NCBI GenBank assembly: GCA_002726335.1
Contig: PBSR01000096.1
Location: 1-9,547 of the forward strand
Direction: 5' to 3'
DNA: 9,547 bases
Source: Gemmatimonadaceae bacterium
Lineage (GTDB): Bacteria; Latescibacterota; UBA2968; UBA8231
Part shown: one piece after another, positions 1 to 6,572 of the stretch
Layout of the letters: each line of letters starts with the position of its first letter
How positions within the stretch are numbered: the stretch's first letter is position 1
Notes under the pieces: generated by a model
The model's input: the letters and a program-made list of their open reading frames with translations, nothing else
Database searches by the model: none
Told to the model about the DNA's origin: nothing
Made by a program: the position numbers and the translations under genes

Positions 1-46
1 AACCTCTCGCGATTACAAAGGGTTAGACAGAATATCACCGACGCGG
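1..46. other. Window-edge stretch with no recognised gene
   Basis: This short, comparatively AT-rich stretch lies beyond the broken kinase gene. One minus-strand frame is open through it, but the translated residues resemble nothing I know and do not continue the kinase. It may be the far side of the event that removed the kinase 3' end. Confidence 0.3.
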
Positions 47-648
47 CTATCCGGGAAATATGACTGTCGTCAGCCGGGAGAAATAATTGTCGCTAATCAC
101 CGGCGGCAGCTGTTCGTGAAACAGCAGGTTGGAGCCCCCAAAATCACCGTGGATCAACTGAGACCGGGCATCGACGGGACGGAGAAGTGACCGCAGGCGG
201 CCAACCTGGTCCGCGATCGTGGGGTGGATGTGAAAGACTCACCCCAGCATACCGCATCGGCTATCACCCAGGGGCAGGCGGGGTCGAGAGTGGGAGGCGG
301 GCAGTCGGTGAGGGCCCGGTGGAAACGGATACAGGTTTCTATTTCCTCCTGCCAGCATCCCTCTGCCATCTTCCCTTCCACAAACTGCCACGCTGCCCAG
401 CCACTGTAGACCCACTCACCTGCCTCTGTTGGAACTGGAGGCGGGATGCGGAAGCCATCTTCCTTGACGGCCGACATGACCTCCGAGATCCACGCCGTTT
501 CAGGGCCGTCGGGCACGGGCTTGAGGACGATGCCACCAGATTGATATGTCTGGCGTTGTCCTCCGGCCATGAGGATGGGCTCTGCTGTGCAGCCAAAGGC
601 AGCCAACACGGCAGGAGGCGGAGGCACGGAAGGTCCGGAGCGTCCCAT
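47..648 (-). pseudogene. Broken phosphotransferase-like (APH/choline-kinase fold) gene, frameshifted and 3'-truncated
   Basis: The 5' part, read from ATG at 648, gives a kinase-like N-terminus: PPPPAVLAAFG, then GGQRQTYQSGGIVLKPV with a likely ATP-binding lysine, then WAAWQFVEG and RFHRAL. That frame reaches a stop at 154. From about position 232 the next frame continues the same protein (HIHPTIADQVGRLRSLL, then SQLIHGDFGGSNLLFHEQ), including the aminoglycoside-phosphotransferase catalytic motif HGDxxxxNLL. A single lost base in the T run at 233-235 would restore the frame. After LPPVI (about position 95) kinase similarity stops, in somewhat AT-richer DNA, and the frame ends at 47-49. The residues expected next (a DFS/DFD-type metal-binding motif) are absent. 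The overall look resembles the actinobacterial TIGR02569-type hypothetical kinases, from memory. A GTG at 672 is an alternative start, and neither start has a strong Shine-Dalgarno sequence. The gene lies 63 bp downstream of the CBS gene and is probably cotranscribed with it. A sequencing indel could explain the frameshift but not the lost 3' end. Confidence 0.72.
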
Positions 649-711
649 GCAGAAAAGGATCCGGGATGGCACTGAGCAATGTCAAGACCGGCACCGTACA
701 CCCAGGTCGCT

Positions 712-1125
712 TCATCTGGCCGTCAGGTACTCACGATTGGCCTGAATGGCGCGCAAGATGTCGAACCGGGTGATGGCCCCGACGATACGACCCTCCTCGA
801 CGACCGGGAAGCGACGAAACGCCACCTTCAGGAACAGTCCTGCAGCGAAGTAGATGTCCATCGAAGGTGGGATGGTCCTGACTTCACGGGTCATGAGGTC
901 GGAGACGCATACCTGCACGCTTTCCGGCTCCGCTGAGCGGGCGACAAGATTCAGGCAGTTCTTCTCGGTGAAGATGCCCAGCAGGGCACCCTCTTCGTCG
1001 ACCACGGGGGCGCCAGTGACGCGGTTTTTCAGGAGGAAATCGACGGCGTCGAGCCCGAGGGTCGACGGCGAAAGAGTGGGTACGTCGGTGTCCATGAACT
1101 CGCGTACGGTGGGCAGAGACTGCAT
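712..1125 (-). CDS. Two-CBS-domain protein
   Basis: This 137-residue protein consists almost entirely of a tandem CBS (Bateman) pair. The first CBS domain spans about residues 7-65, with GAPVVDEEGALLGIFTEKN at 38-56. The second spans about 73-130, with RRFPVVEEGRIVGAITRFD at 104-122. Such stand-alone pairs bind adenosine nucleotides (AMP, ATP, SAM) and act as energy or ligand sensors, and no catalytic domain is attached here. The start is the ATG at 1125, because CAGGAGAG lies just upstream and the protein then begins like other CBS proteins (TVREFM). The same frame stays open up to 1269, but that extension is Ser/Pro-rich and looks non-coding. It lies 64 bp downstream of the MBL-fold gene and 63 bp upstream of the broken kinase gene, all on the minus strand, so an operon is likely. 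The partner protein it might regulate is not evident. Confidence 0.88.
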   Translation of the reverse strand: MQSLPTVREFMDTDVPTLSPSTLGLDAVDFLLKNRVTGAPVVDEEGALLGIFTEKNCLNLVARSAEPESVQVCVSDLMTREVRTIPPSMDIYFAAGLFLKVAFRRFPVVEEGRIVGAITRFDILRAIQANREYLTAR

Positions 1126-1189
1126 GACAACTCTCCTGAGCACGAGGGCTGGCAAGGGTGACGGCAAAGGCGACGACTTGCGGTAAGGA

Positions 1190-1819
1190 TCAGGCTTCGC
1201 AGAAGGCTCGAAGATCCTGTTTGCCACCGCCGATGACGGGTTCGCCGTGGGCGAAAAGAAGGTGGTCAAAATCGAGGTCGTCGCACAACTGCAGGAAGCG
1301 TGTCCTGGTTTCCACTTTGACGCTCTCGGCGTTCTCGCCGATCAGATCGTCAGGGACAAAGCCAATGGCCCGGTTGCCGTCCGAGTCGGGGTAGCGGATG
1401 AAAGAATCGGCGATGGCGAGTACGCCGACATCGATGGGCAGCAGAAGCGCCGTCTCGTCGGCACAGATGATGCCCACTTCGATCGTTCTTATCCCGCCAG
1501 GCAGGTCTTGCCCAGCGTCGAAGCCGGTCAGATCGAGACTGCCGTCAGCATACTCGTGCAGGCCACGGCGATTGCACCAGATGGGTGCGTCGAAGGCGGC
1601 AGCGAATTCGGCGCAGCTGCGGTCGTGGAGGCGGTTGCTCATGTAGATGTGTGAGGGTGGCTGTGGCAGTCGACGCAAGACGTCAAGGCCACCCTCCGGG
1701 GTCAGTGGGTCCAGGACGTACCCCACACCCTCACTGACGCCGTAGTAGCAGTCGACGTCGCCCTGGATGTCGTCATGGAACACACGCCAGTGATACAGGC
1801 CGGGTAGGAGCTCGCGCAT
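1190..1819 (-). CDS. MBL-fold hydrolase-like protein with degenerate metal site
   Basis: This 209-residue cytoplasmic protein shows the layout of a small metallo-beta-lactamase-fold protein. It has an N-terminal strand pair around YYGVSEGVGYVLDPL (25-39), a loop PPSHIYMSNRLHDRS (54-68) where the HxHxDH motif would be, IADSF (136-140) where the metal-bridging aspartate sits, and a C-terminal LLFAHGEPVIGGG (187-199) with the last histidine, H191. The usual HxHxDH is replaced by N62-R63-L64-H65-D66-R67. Relatives I recall from actinobacteria have NRHHYRH here, so this copy also lacks two histidines of that variant. Metal binding is therefore doubtful, and the protein may be a binding or structural homologue. 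The substrate is unknown. The start is the ATG at 1819, with AGAGGA about 10 bp upstream. It heads the minus-strand unit with the CBS gene and is divergent from the dehydrogenase. Confidence 0.75.
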   Translation of the reverse strand: MRELLPGLYHWRVFHDDIQGDVDCYYGVSEGVGYVLDPLTPEGGLDVLRRLPQPPSHIYMSNRLHDRSCAEFAAAFDAPIWCNRRGLHEYADGSLDLTGFDAGQDLPGGIRTIEVGIICADETALLLPIDVGVLAIADSFIRYPDSDGNRAIGFVPDDLIGENAESVKVETRTRFLQLCDDLDFDHLLFAHGEPVIGGGKQDLRAFCEA

Positions 1820-1859
1820 GGGTGGATGTCCTCTGTCTACAGGTCGAGTTCATTCCCGA

Positions 1860-1865
1860 TATTAT
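1860..1865 (+). promoter_or_regulatory. Possible -10 element (TATTAT) for the dehydrogenase gene
   Basis: TATTAT differs from the TATAAT consensus at one position and sits in the 115-bp divergent gap (1820-1934) between the MBL-fold and dehydrogenase genes, in its most AT-rich part. No good -35 hexamer is visible 16-18 bp upstream, so the call is weak. The gap must hold promoters for both directions. Confidence 0.25.
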
Positions 1866-1922
1866 GCATCTCGTCGTCAACCTGCTACGATGGGACGGCA
1901 GAAGGATCACAGCAAACCCAAC

Positions 1923-1928
1923 GGGAGA
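1923..1928 (+). promoter_or_regulatory. Ribosome binding site deciding a TTG start
   Basis: GGGAGA lies 6 bp before the TTG at 1935. It selects this TTG over the upstream in-frame ATGs at 1818 and 1890, which lack a comparable site and would add a low-complexity, basic, non-homologous N-terminus to the dehydrogenase. Confidence 0.6.
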
Positions 1929-1934
1929 ACTTCC

Positions 1935-2723
1935 TTGATACCTCTGGATCTGACCGGAAAAGTCGCCGTCGTCACCGGCGCCAGCGGCGAACTCGGGCGC
2001 GTGATCGGTCGCACCCTTGCCGAGGCCGGCGCCGCCGTGGCCTTGCACTACTACAGAAGTGAAGGCAAGGCGCAGACCACAGCTGAGGCCATCAACGCGG
2101 CCGGCGGCAAGGCCATGATCGCACAGGCCGACGTGGGCGAGAGAGACTCGGTCGACGGGATGCGGGATGCAGTACGGGCAGAACTCGGTCCTGCCGACAT
2201 CATCGTCAACAATGCGGTGCAGCAGTACGAGTGGACCTCGGTCCTGGAGCAGGAAGAAGGGGACTACGAGAGCCAGTTCCGGACCTGTGTTCTGCACAAC
2301 CTGCTGATGGCAAAGGCCTTTGTTCCGGACATGATCGAGAAGAAATCCGGCCGTGTTATTGCCACGAATACGGAGTGCACCATGCAGTGCGCACCATCTC
2401 AATCGGCCTATGTCTCCGGCAAGGGCGGCCAGGACCGTCTGCTGCGCGTGCTGGCCAGGGAAGTCGGGCACCATGGGATCACGGTCAATCAGGTAGCACC
2501 TGGCTGGATGATCAGCGACAAGTTCCGGGAGGATGGCACGGCCCATACCACAACAGGGGACCCAATCGACGATTCCGGGTACGTTAAGAACGTGCCGCTG
2601 CGGCGGCGCGGCGAGGATCAGGACATAGCCAATGCCGTCTGCTTCCTCGCCTCGGATCTGGCTGCTTTCATCAGCGGTGTCTATCTCCCGGTGGCCGGCG
2701 GGAATGTCATGCCGACGATCTGA
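1935..2723 (+). CDS. Short-chain dehydrogenase/reductase (SDR) with altered active-site tetrad
   Basis: This is a classical-length SDR oxidoreductase of 262 residues from the TTG at 1935, which follows a GGGAGA site. The Rossmann start is TGASGELG (14-21), a GELG variant of TGxxxGxG. HYYRSEGKA (38-46) has R41-S42 after strand 2, which favours NADP(H). DV (66-67) and NNAV (92-95) follow, then the catalytic Y159-xxx-K163, VNQVAPGW (184-191) and the C-terminal LPVAGGN. Aligned by spacing to FabG, the catalytic serine is T146 and the active-site asparagine is C118, so the tetrad reads C-T-Y-K where N-S-Y-K is expected. Threonine can stand in for serine in some SDRs. The substrate cannot be told: FabG-like acyl reductases and sugar dehydrogenases look alike at this level. 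The gene is divergent from the MBL-fold gene and is followed after 36 bp by the large exported protein, possibly cotranscribed. Confidence 0.9.
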   Translation: MIPLDLTGKVAVVTGASGELGRVIGRTLAEAGAAVALHYYRSEGKAQTTAEAINAAGGKAMIAQADVGERDSVDGMRDAVRAELGPADIIVNNAVQQYEWTSVLEQEEGDYESQFRTCVLHNLLMAKAFVPDMIEKKSGRVIATNTECTMQCAPSQSAYVSGKGGQDRLLRVLAREVGHHGITVNQVAPGWMISDKFREDGTAHTTTGDPIDDSGYVKNVPLRRRGEDQDIANAVCFLASDLAAFISGVYLPVAGGNVMPTI

Positions 2724-2759
2724 CGCCTCTGCGCGCGTCCACGTCGTCGGCCGGGACAG

Positions 2760-5150
2760 TTGACCACGAAGGTCTATCACCTTACTTCTGCGTTCTGTCG
2801 GAGCAGTACGCGTCGAAACCAGGAGGCGATCATCTTCGACAACTCAACCCGGTCTCTGTGGAAAGGTGTGGGCCCGGCTATCGCCATCGCGTGCCTGTGT
2901 GCCGATGTCAGCGCCGAGACGATCCGCTTCCGCAGCCCGTCCGACTGGCGGACCTGGGATCTGCCCCTCGGCATCGTGCAGCTGTCACCGGGCGGCACCA
3001 TCAGCACGGTGGCAGCACGCCAGCGGATCGATGCCGTGGCCAACGCTGTTGCCTTCGGTGGCGGCATTCGCGGCGCCGGCTCCAACGAGGCCCGGGCAAC
3101 TCGGGTCCTCGACGGTGACGGACTCACAGGCTGGCGCCCCGCCGAGGACGCGGACACGGGGGATCGATGGCTCGAACTCGATCTGGGTCGCGCCGTGGCG
3201 GCCGACCGCGTGGAGTTCGTCTTTGCCCGCGAGGCGCCGCCCTTTCCGCTCTTCGATGTACTGCTGTCCACCGGCGAGCCGGCTGTCGATCTTGTGGCCA
3301 ACCCTATTCCCGGCTCCCTGGTCTACAGTACGTCCGAGCGCTTCCGTGAGAACGGCGAGCATGTGGTCGGCATCGACCTGGACCTCGACAGCCATCCCTT
3401 CGTTCGTGTCATCCGCATCGACGTGCTCGGTGAACTTCCCCTCGATCTCAACGCGCAGTTGGTGGAGATCCACGTTCTCACGGTGGGCGACAACCTGGCC
3501 CTGGATCTGCCCGACAAAGGCGGCAACATCGAGATTGTCATCGACATCGAGGACAACTACGACGTGGCCTCCCTGGGCAATTCGCTGGCCCTGGCAGATG
3601 GCGACTTCTCCCTGTGGACCGAAGTCAGACGCATCAACCGGCTCGTGGACGTCATTTCGCGGATGACTCTGGACCTGGGTGCGGTGTACAGCGTCGATCT
3701 CGTCCGCATGGTGGCTGACTTCATGCGTCGCCCCGGCCAGTTCCGCTTCAACTTTGAAAGCTATGAGGTGCAGACGTCGGATGGCTCCCTGGCTTTGGAT
3801 GGTACGCTGATCTGGCACCGGCAATTCGCCGGTCGTGCCAGCCGGCAGAATCGTGACCTCGGGATCGCCAATCACCCTTTCCAGCCTCTGCCCACGCGCT
3901 ATGTGCGCGTCGAGTGGGTGTTCTGGGACGCCGTCTGTGCCGCCCTGGCGCCGGCCATGACCGTACCGCCCTGCCAGTTCTGGGGAGGCACCCGGGAGCT
4001 GCAGGTCTTCGGCGAGGGCCATCCCCTGCGGGCGCGTCTGCGCTCCTCCCTCATCGACCTGGGGGGGCCGAAACGAGTCACCGGCATCCGCTGGTCAGGC
4101 AGTGACGCGGGTGGTGCGCGTATAGAAGTCAGCAGCCGCACGGGGAACGACCTCGAGGAAGAGGTCATCTTCCGCAACAAAGATGGAAAACAGGTCACGG
4201 AGCGTGTCTACAATCGCCTGATTCCGAGCTTCCGCGGACCCATCGATACGCTGCTGTCCGCCGGTGATGACTGGAGCCCGTGGAGCCGTCCGTATCTGGT
4301 TGCGGATGAAGCCTTCCAGTCGCCGGTGCCGCGCTCCTATCTCGAGCTGCAGGTGGATCTCATCTCCGATGGCGCGGAAGGGGCTTCTCTCGATTGGCTC
4401 GAGATCGAGGTGCACGAACCGATCGCCACCCGTGCCCGTGTCGAGATCACCCCGACGACGGCCACGGCCGGGCAAGCAACGGAGTTCCGCCTTCTGTTGC
4501 TGCCCGCCGGTCTGCGTCGCACAGGGTTCGACCAGATCGAAGTGGAGGGCAGTACAGAGATGACCTTCCTGTCAGTGCGTGCAGGTGAGTCTGAGATCGA
4601 CGTGGAGGAGACGATGCTGGATCGGGGCTTCCGGCTGGATTTCCCCGCGGCCCTGACGGCGGAAGAACTCGTGGAGCTGCGCTTGCGCACGGCCGTATTC
4701 ATCGACGCCACGCAGTTCGACCTGTTCATCGCCGACAGCTCCGAGCCAGGGGCGCGTCAGCGCGTCGACGCCGGCGAGGCCGACGCCGACGTGGACAGCC
4801 AGACCAACGTGGTACGATTGCCTGTGGACACCTCAATTCTCGACCTGCTGCGTCTGAGCTCTGCCGTGATCACGCCCAATGGTGACGGACACAACGACGA
4901 GCTGCGCCTCGAGTTCGACCTGAGAAATGCCATCGCGGCACGCGCGACGACGGTGACTGTCTTCGATCTGTCGGGCCGCGCCGTGTGGGAAAACACGTGG
5001 GACCTGGCCGCCGGGACGCACGCCTTCGAATGGCCGGCCACGGGGAGGTCGGGCCGCGAGGTGCCGCCGGGCCTCTACGTGCTGCGCCTACTGTTCGGTG
5101 GCGACGCCGGAGACCGCAGCCTGACGCAAACGGTGGCCGTGGCATACTGA
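2760..5150 (+). CDS. Large exported protein with discoidin-like domains and a PNGDG/FlgD-like C-terminal domain
   Basis: From a TTG at 2760 this encodes 796 residues. A hydrophobic signal segment (37-52, VGPAIAIACLCADVSA) suggests cleavage after A52, and no lipobox is present. Three regions resemble F5/8-type C (discoidin, galactose-binding-like) folds. They are about 105-215 (ATRVLDGDGLTGW, then DRWLELDLG), about 270-420 (MTLDLGAVYSVDLVRMV, then RYVRVEWVFWD), and about 430-555 (IDLGGPKRVTGIRWSG, then YLELQVDLISD). A beta-sandwich-like stretch runs about 557-690. The C-terminal domain (about 702-796) starts VITPNGDGHNDELRLEFDL and ends PPGLYVLRLLF. This is the FlgD-Ig/CHU_C type common in Bacteroidota, Latescibacterota and Poribacteria, often linked to secretion or surface anchoring. 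The role is probably binding envelope or extracellular glycans, and no enzyme domain is seen. The start is uncertain: the TTG gives a 35-residue n-region, while a perfect AGGAGG at 2821 has no standard start codon just after it. It converges on the lipoprotein gene 17 bp away. Confidence 0.82.
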   Translation: MTTKVYHLTSAFCRSSTRRNQEAIIFDNSTRSLWKGVGPAIAIACLCADVSAETIRFRSPSDWRTWDLPLGIVQLSPGGTISTVAARQRIDAVANAVAFGGGIRGAGSNEARATRVLDGDGLTGWRPAEDADTGDRWLELDLGRAVAADRVEFVFAREAPPFPLFDVLLSTGEPAVDLVANPIPGSLVYSTSERFRENGEHVVGIDLDLDSHPFVRVIRIDVLGELPLDLNAQLVEIHVLTVGDNLALDLPDKGGNIEIVIDIEDNYDVASLGNSLALADGDFSLWTEVRRINRLVDVISRMTLDLGAVYSVDLVRMVADFMRRPGQFRFNFESYEVQTSDGSLALDGTLIWHRQFAGRASRQNRDLGIANHPFQPLPTRYVRVEWVFWDAVCAALAPAMTVPPCQFWGGTRELQVFGEGHPLRARLRSSLIDLGGPKRVTGIRWSGSDAGGARIEVSSRTGNDLEEEVIFRNKDGKQVTERVYNRLIPSFRGPIDTLLSAGDDWSPWSRPYLVADEAFQSPVPRSYLELQVDLISDGAEGASLDWLEIEVHEPIATRARVEITPTTATAGQATEFRLLLLPAGLRRTGFDQIEVEGSTEMTFLSVRAGESEIDVEETMLDRGFRLDFPAALTAEELVELRLRTAVFIDATQFDLFIADSSEPGARQRVDAGEADADVDSQTNVVRLPVDTSILDLLRLSSAVITPNGDGHNDELRLEFDLRNAIAARATTVTVFDLSGRAVWENTWDLAAGTHAFEWPATGRSGREVPPGLYVLRLLFGGDAGDRSLTQTVAVAY
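2821..2826 (+). promoter_or_regulatory. Perfect AGGAGG Shine-Dalgarno without a standard start codon
   Basis: AGGAGG lies inside the 5' part of the large exported-protein frame. In-frame ATC codons follow at 2829 and 2832, the latter 5 bp after the motif, and no ATG, GTG or TTG occurs at a usable distance in that frame. Starting here would give a normal-sized signal peptide. The motif could instead be a chance purine run. Confidence 0.35.
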
Positions 5151-5167
5151 GCCTTCGCCCTGTGGTG

Positions 5168-6331
5168 TCAGTCGACGAAGGTGATCTCCACCAGGCGGGC
5201 CTGCTCGATGAAGTCCAGCTGGGGAAAGTTGCGGGACAGGTATTCGTTGCCCTGGTGAAGGATCTGTTCCTGCTCAGGGATCTCACCATAGCTGTCATGT
5301 AGCTTCCGTACGATCTCCAGACCTTCGACGACGCGACCGAAGGGGACGAGTCCGGCCCGGTCGAGGTCGGCGTTGTCAGCCAGATTGATGAAGATCTGGG
5401 TGGTGCGACTGTCCGGCTGACCACCGCTGGCGAAGCTGAGGGTGCCAGGGGAGTTGGTCTGCGCTACCGGATCGTCATGGATGGTCGCCTGGTACCAGCG
5501 TCCGGAGATCTCGGTCTGGCCGTGCAGGCCGAACTGCACCAGCTTGCCCCGCACGACGCGGAAGAAACGCTGGTCGTCGAAGAATCCGTTGACCGTAAGG
5601 TTGTAGAAGCGATCGGCCCCATGGGGAGCCCAGGCGCGGTCTACTTCCACACGGAAGACGCCGGCGCTGGTCTCGAAAGCCACCTCGAAGTGCTCCGGCG
5701 CCTGTTCGTTCAAGCCGCCCGGGTCCATGAGCGCTTTGAGGTCGGGGCCGCCGGCCTCACGGGCTCCGGCCTGACTGAGCAGCTCGAACAGTCCTGCATG
5801 GTCCTCCCGTTTTGCCAGAGACAGGGGTGTTGCGCCCAGCTTGGAACGGGCATTGGCATCGGCACCGGCACCAAGGAGCAACCGTGCCGACGCGAGATCG
5901 CCCTGACTGGCGGCAGCCATCAGCGGCGTGCGTCCCGTGCCGTCGGCCAGATCGGGAGACGCACCGGCCTCGAGGAGAATACCGACAGCGCGACCACCTT
6001 CCTTGCCGATGGCCTCGATCAGGGGCGTGGAGACACCGCCGCCACCGTTGGGATTGGCGCCGGCAGCGAGCAGCCGGGCCACCATAGAGGGGTTGCCGTG
6101 GGTGTGTTCGAGAATCGAGTAGCCGCCGGTGACGGCATTCGGGTCCATACCGGCCAGCAGGAACAGATCCAGCCCGGTGGAATCGGCCTTGGCGACACAC
6201 TCGGCGAAGTCAGATCGGGCGTAGCTGTAGCCCATCTCCACGACTTCACGCCGCGCCTGTTTGGGTGTCTTGTCGCAGGCGGTCAGCGGCAACAGCAGCA
6301 AGATCGGCATCAACAGGGAAGCTGTTCGCAT
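5168..6331 (-). CDS. Lipoprotein with ankyrin repeats fused to a cyclophilin-type peptidyl-prolyl isomerase
   Basis: The protein has 387 residues from the ATG at 6331, preceded by GAGAGGA. A lipoprotein signal peptide (1-18) ends in the lipobox L16-T-A-C19, with Asp at +2. About five ankyrin-like repeats span roughly 34-192. The clearest units are STPLIEAIGKEGGRAVGILL (101-120), GRTPLMAAASQGDLASARLL (133-152) and GATPLSLAKREDHAGLFELL (166-185). A cyclophilin domain covers about 214-350: FRVV (257-260) holds the catalytic arginine R258, then GKLVQFG, TQIFINLADNADLDRAG and PFGRVVEG. The CypA equivalents of F60, W121 and H126 are not conserved. That fits a recognisable bacterial subfamily whose tail (YGE, then GNEYLSRNFPQLDFIEQA) is also present. 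The likely role is proline isomerisation or chaperoning of envelope proteins, recruited through ankyrin contacts, in the periplasm on a membrane anchor. An upstream in-frame start at 6391 would bury the signal peptide and is rejected. It is convergent with the exported protein. Confidence 0.92.
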   Translation of the reverse strand: MRTASLLMPILLLLPLTACDKTPKQARREVVEMGYSYARSDFAECVAKADSTGLDLFLLAGMDPNAVTGGYSILEHTHGNPSMVARLLAAGANPNGGGGVSTPLIEAIGKEGGRAVGILLEAGASPDLADGTGRTPLMAAASQGDLASARLLLGAGADANARSKLGATPLSLAKREDHAGLFELLSQAGAREAGGPDLKALMDPGGLNEQAPEHFEVAFETSAGVFRVEVDRAWAPHGADRFYNLTVNGFFDDQRFFRVVRGKLVQFGLHGQTEISGRWYQATIHDDPVAQTNSPGTLSFASGGQPDSRTTQIFINLADNADLDRAGLVPFGRVVEGLEIVRKLHDSYGEIPEQEQILHQGNEYLSRNFPQLDFIEQARLVEITFVD

Positions 6332-6443
6332 CTGGTCCTCTCCCTCGGTTCCGTTACGCGACCCCAACAAGCTAACCGATCCCGTTGACACCGTACCACC
6401 CGCATCAATACCCTGAGCGATCAGAGTCCCTGCCAGTCAACTG

Positions 6444-6465
6444 CCGGAAGGCGGTCACCTTCCGG
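6444..6465. repeat. Perfect 8-bp inverted repeat with 6-nt loop
   Basis: CCGGAAGG is followed by CGGTCA and then CCTTCCGG, a perfect GC-rich stem-loop in the leader of the deacetylase gene, about 107 bp before its start. A smaller palindrome, GGTCACC (6453-6459), is nested across the loop. There is no T run, so it is not a standard terminator. It could be an operator or a leader mRNA structure. Confidence 0.55.
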
Positions 6466-6472
6466 GCGCCTC

Positions 6473-6518
6473 GCGGGCATACGCGGGACGCCGGCGGTGT
6501 GGTGGCGGCGGGCATACG
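6473..6518. repeat. 11-bp direct repeat upstream of the deacetylase
   Basis: GCGGGCATACG occurs at 6473-6483 and again at 6508-6518. The start-to-start distance is 35 bp, about 3.3 helical turns. The copies sit 55-100 bp before the deacetylase start codon and just after the perfect hairpin, a plausible place for regulator binding. The intervening sequence is GC-rich and not repeated. Confidence 0.5.
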
Positions 6519-6572
6519 GCATCGCGCTGACAACGCGGTGTGGGCTCTTCTCTATCACGAGGGATTTCATTC

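Larger units (their letters stand above)
6332..6572. other. Divergent intergenic region, structured
   Basis: This 241-bp gap separates the ankyrin-cyclophilin gene (minus) from the deacetylase gene (plus), so it should carry promoters for both. It contains a TTGACA at 6385-6390 on the plus strand without a convincing -10 at 16-18 bp, a perfect hairpin at 6444-6465 and an 11-bp direct repeat at 6473-6518. The deacetylase Shine-Dalgarno is GAGGGA at 6559-6564. I see no credible gene inside it. Confidence 0.5.

Noticed and set aside
187..675. Long plus-strand open frame over the kinase pseudogene as a real gene
   Set aside because: The product is arginine- and cysteine-rich with no domain look. 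The minus strand carries clear kinase motifs, so this is a shadow frame.
657..685. Minus-strand TTGACA upstream of the kinase pseudogene as a -35 promoter element
   Set aside because: The matching -10 position 17 bp away reads GGATCC, and the short gap suits an operon better.
2985..4022. Long minus-strand open frames antisense to the large exported protein
   Set aside because: They are GC-rich antisense shadows. The plus-strand frame has a signal peptide and domain motifs throughout.
5152..5181. CCTTCG and CGAAGG inverted repeat between the convergent exported-protein and lipoprotein genes, as a bidirectional terminator
   Set aside because: The stem is 6 bp with an 18-nt loop, there is no T tract on either side, and it overlaps the lipoprotein coding end. 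It is likely chance.
6331..6391. Upstream start for the ankyrin-cyclophilin protein
   Set aside because: It would place 20 polar residues before a clear lipoprotein signal peptide. The ATG at 6331 has GAGAGGA in front and gives a normal signal.
6385..6414. TTGACA as a sigma-70 promoter for the deacetylase
   Set aside because: The -35 is perfect, but no usable -10 lies 16-18 bp downstream (AATACC, ATACCC and TACCCT at those spacings).
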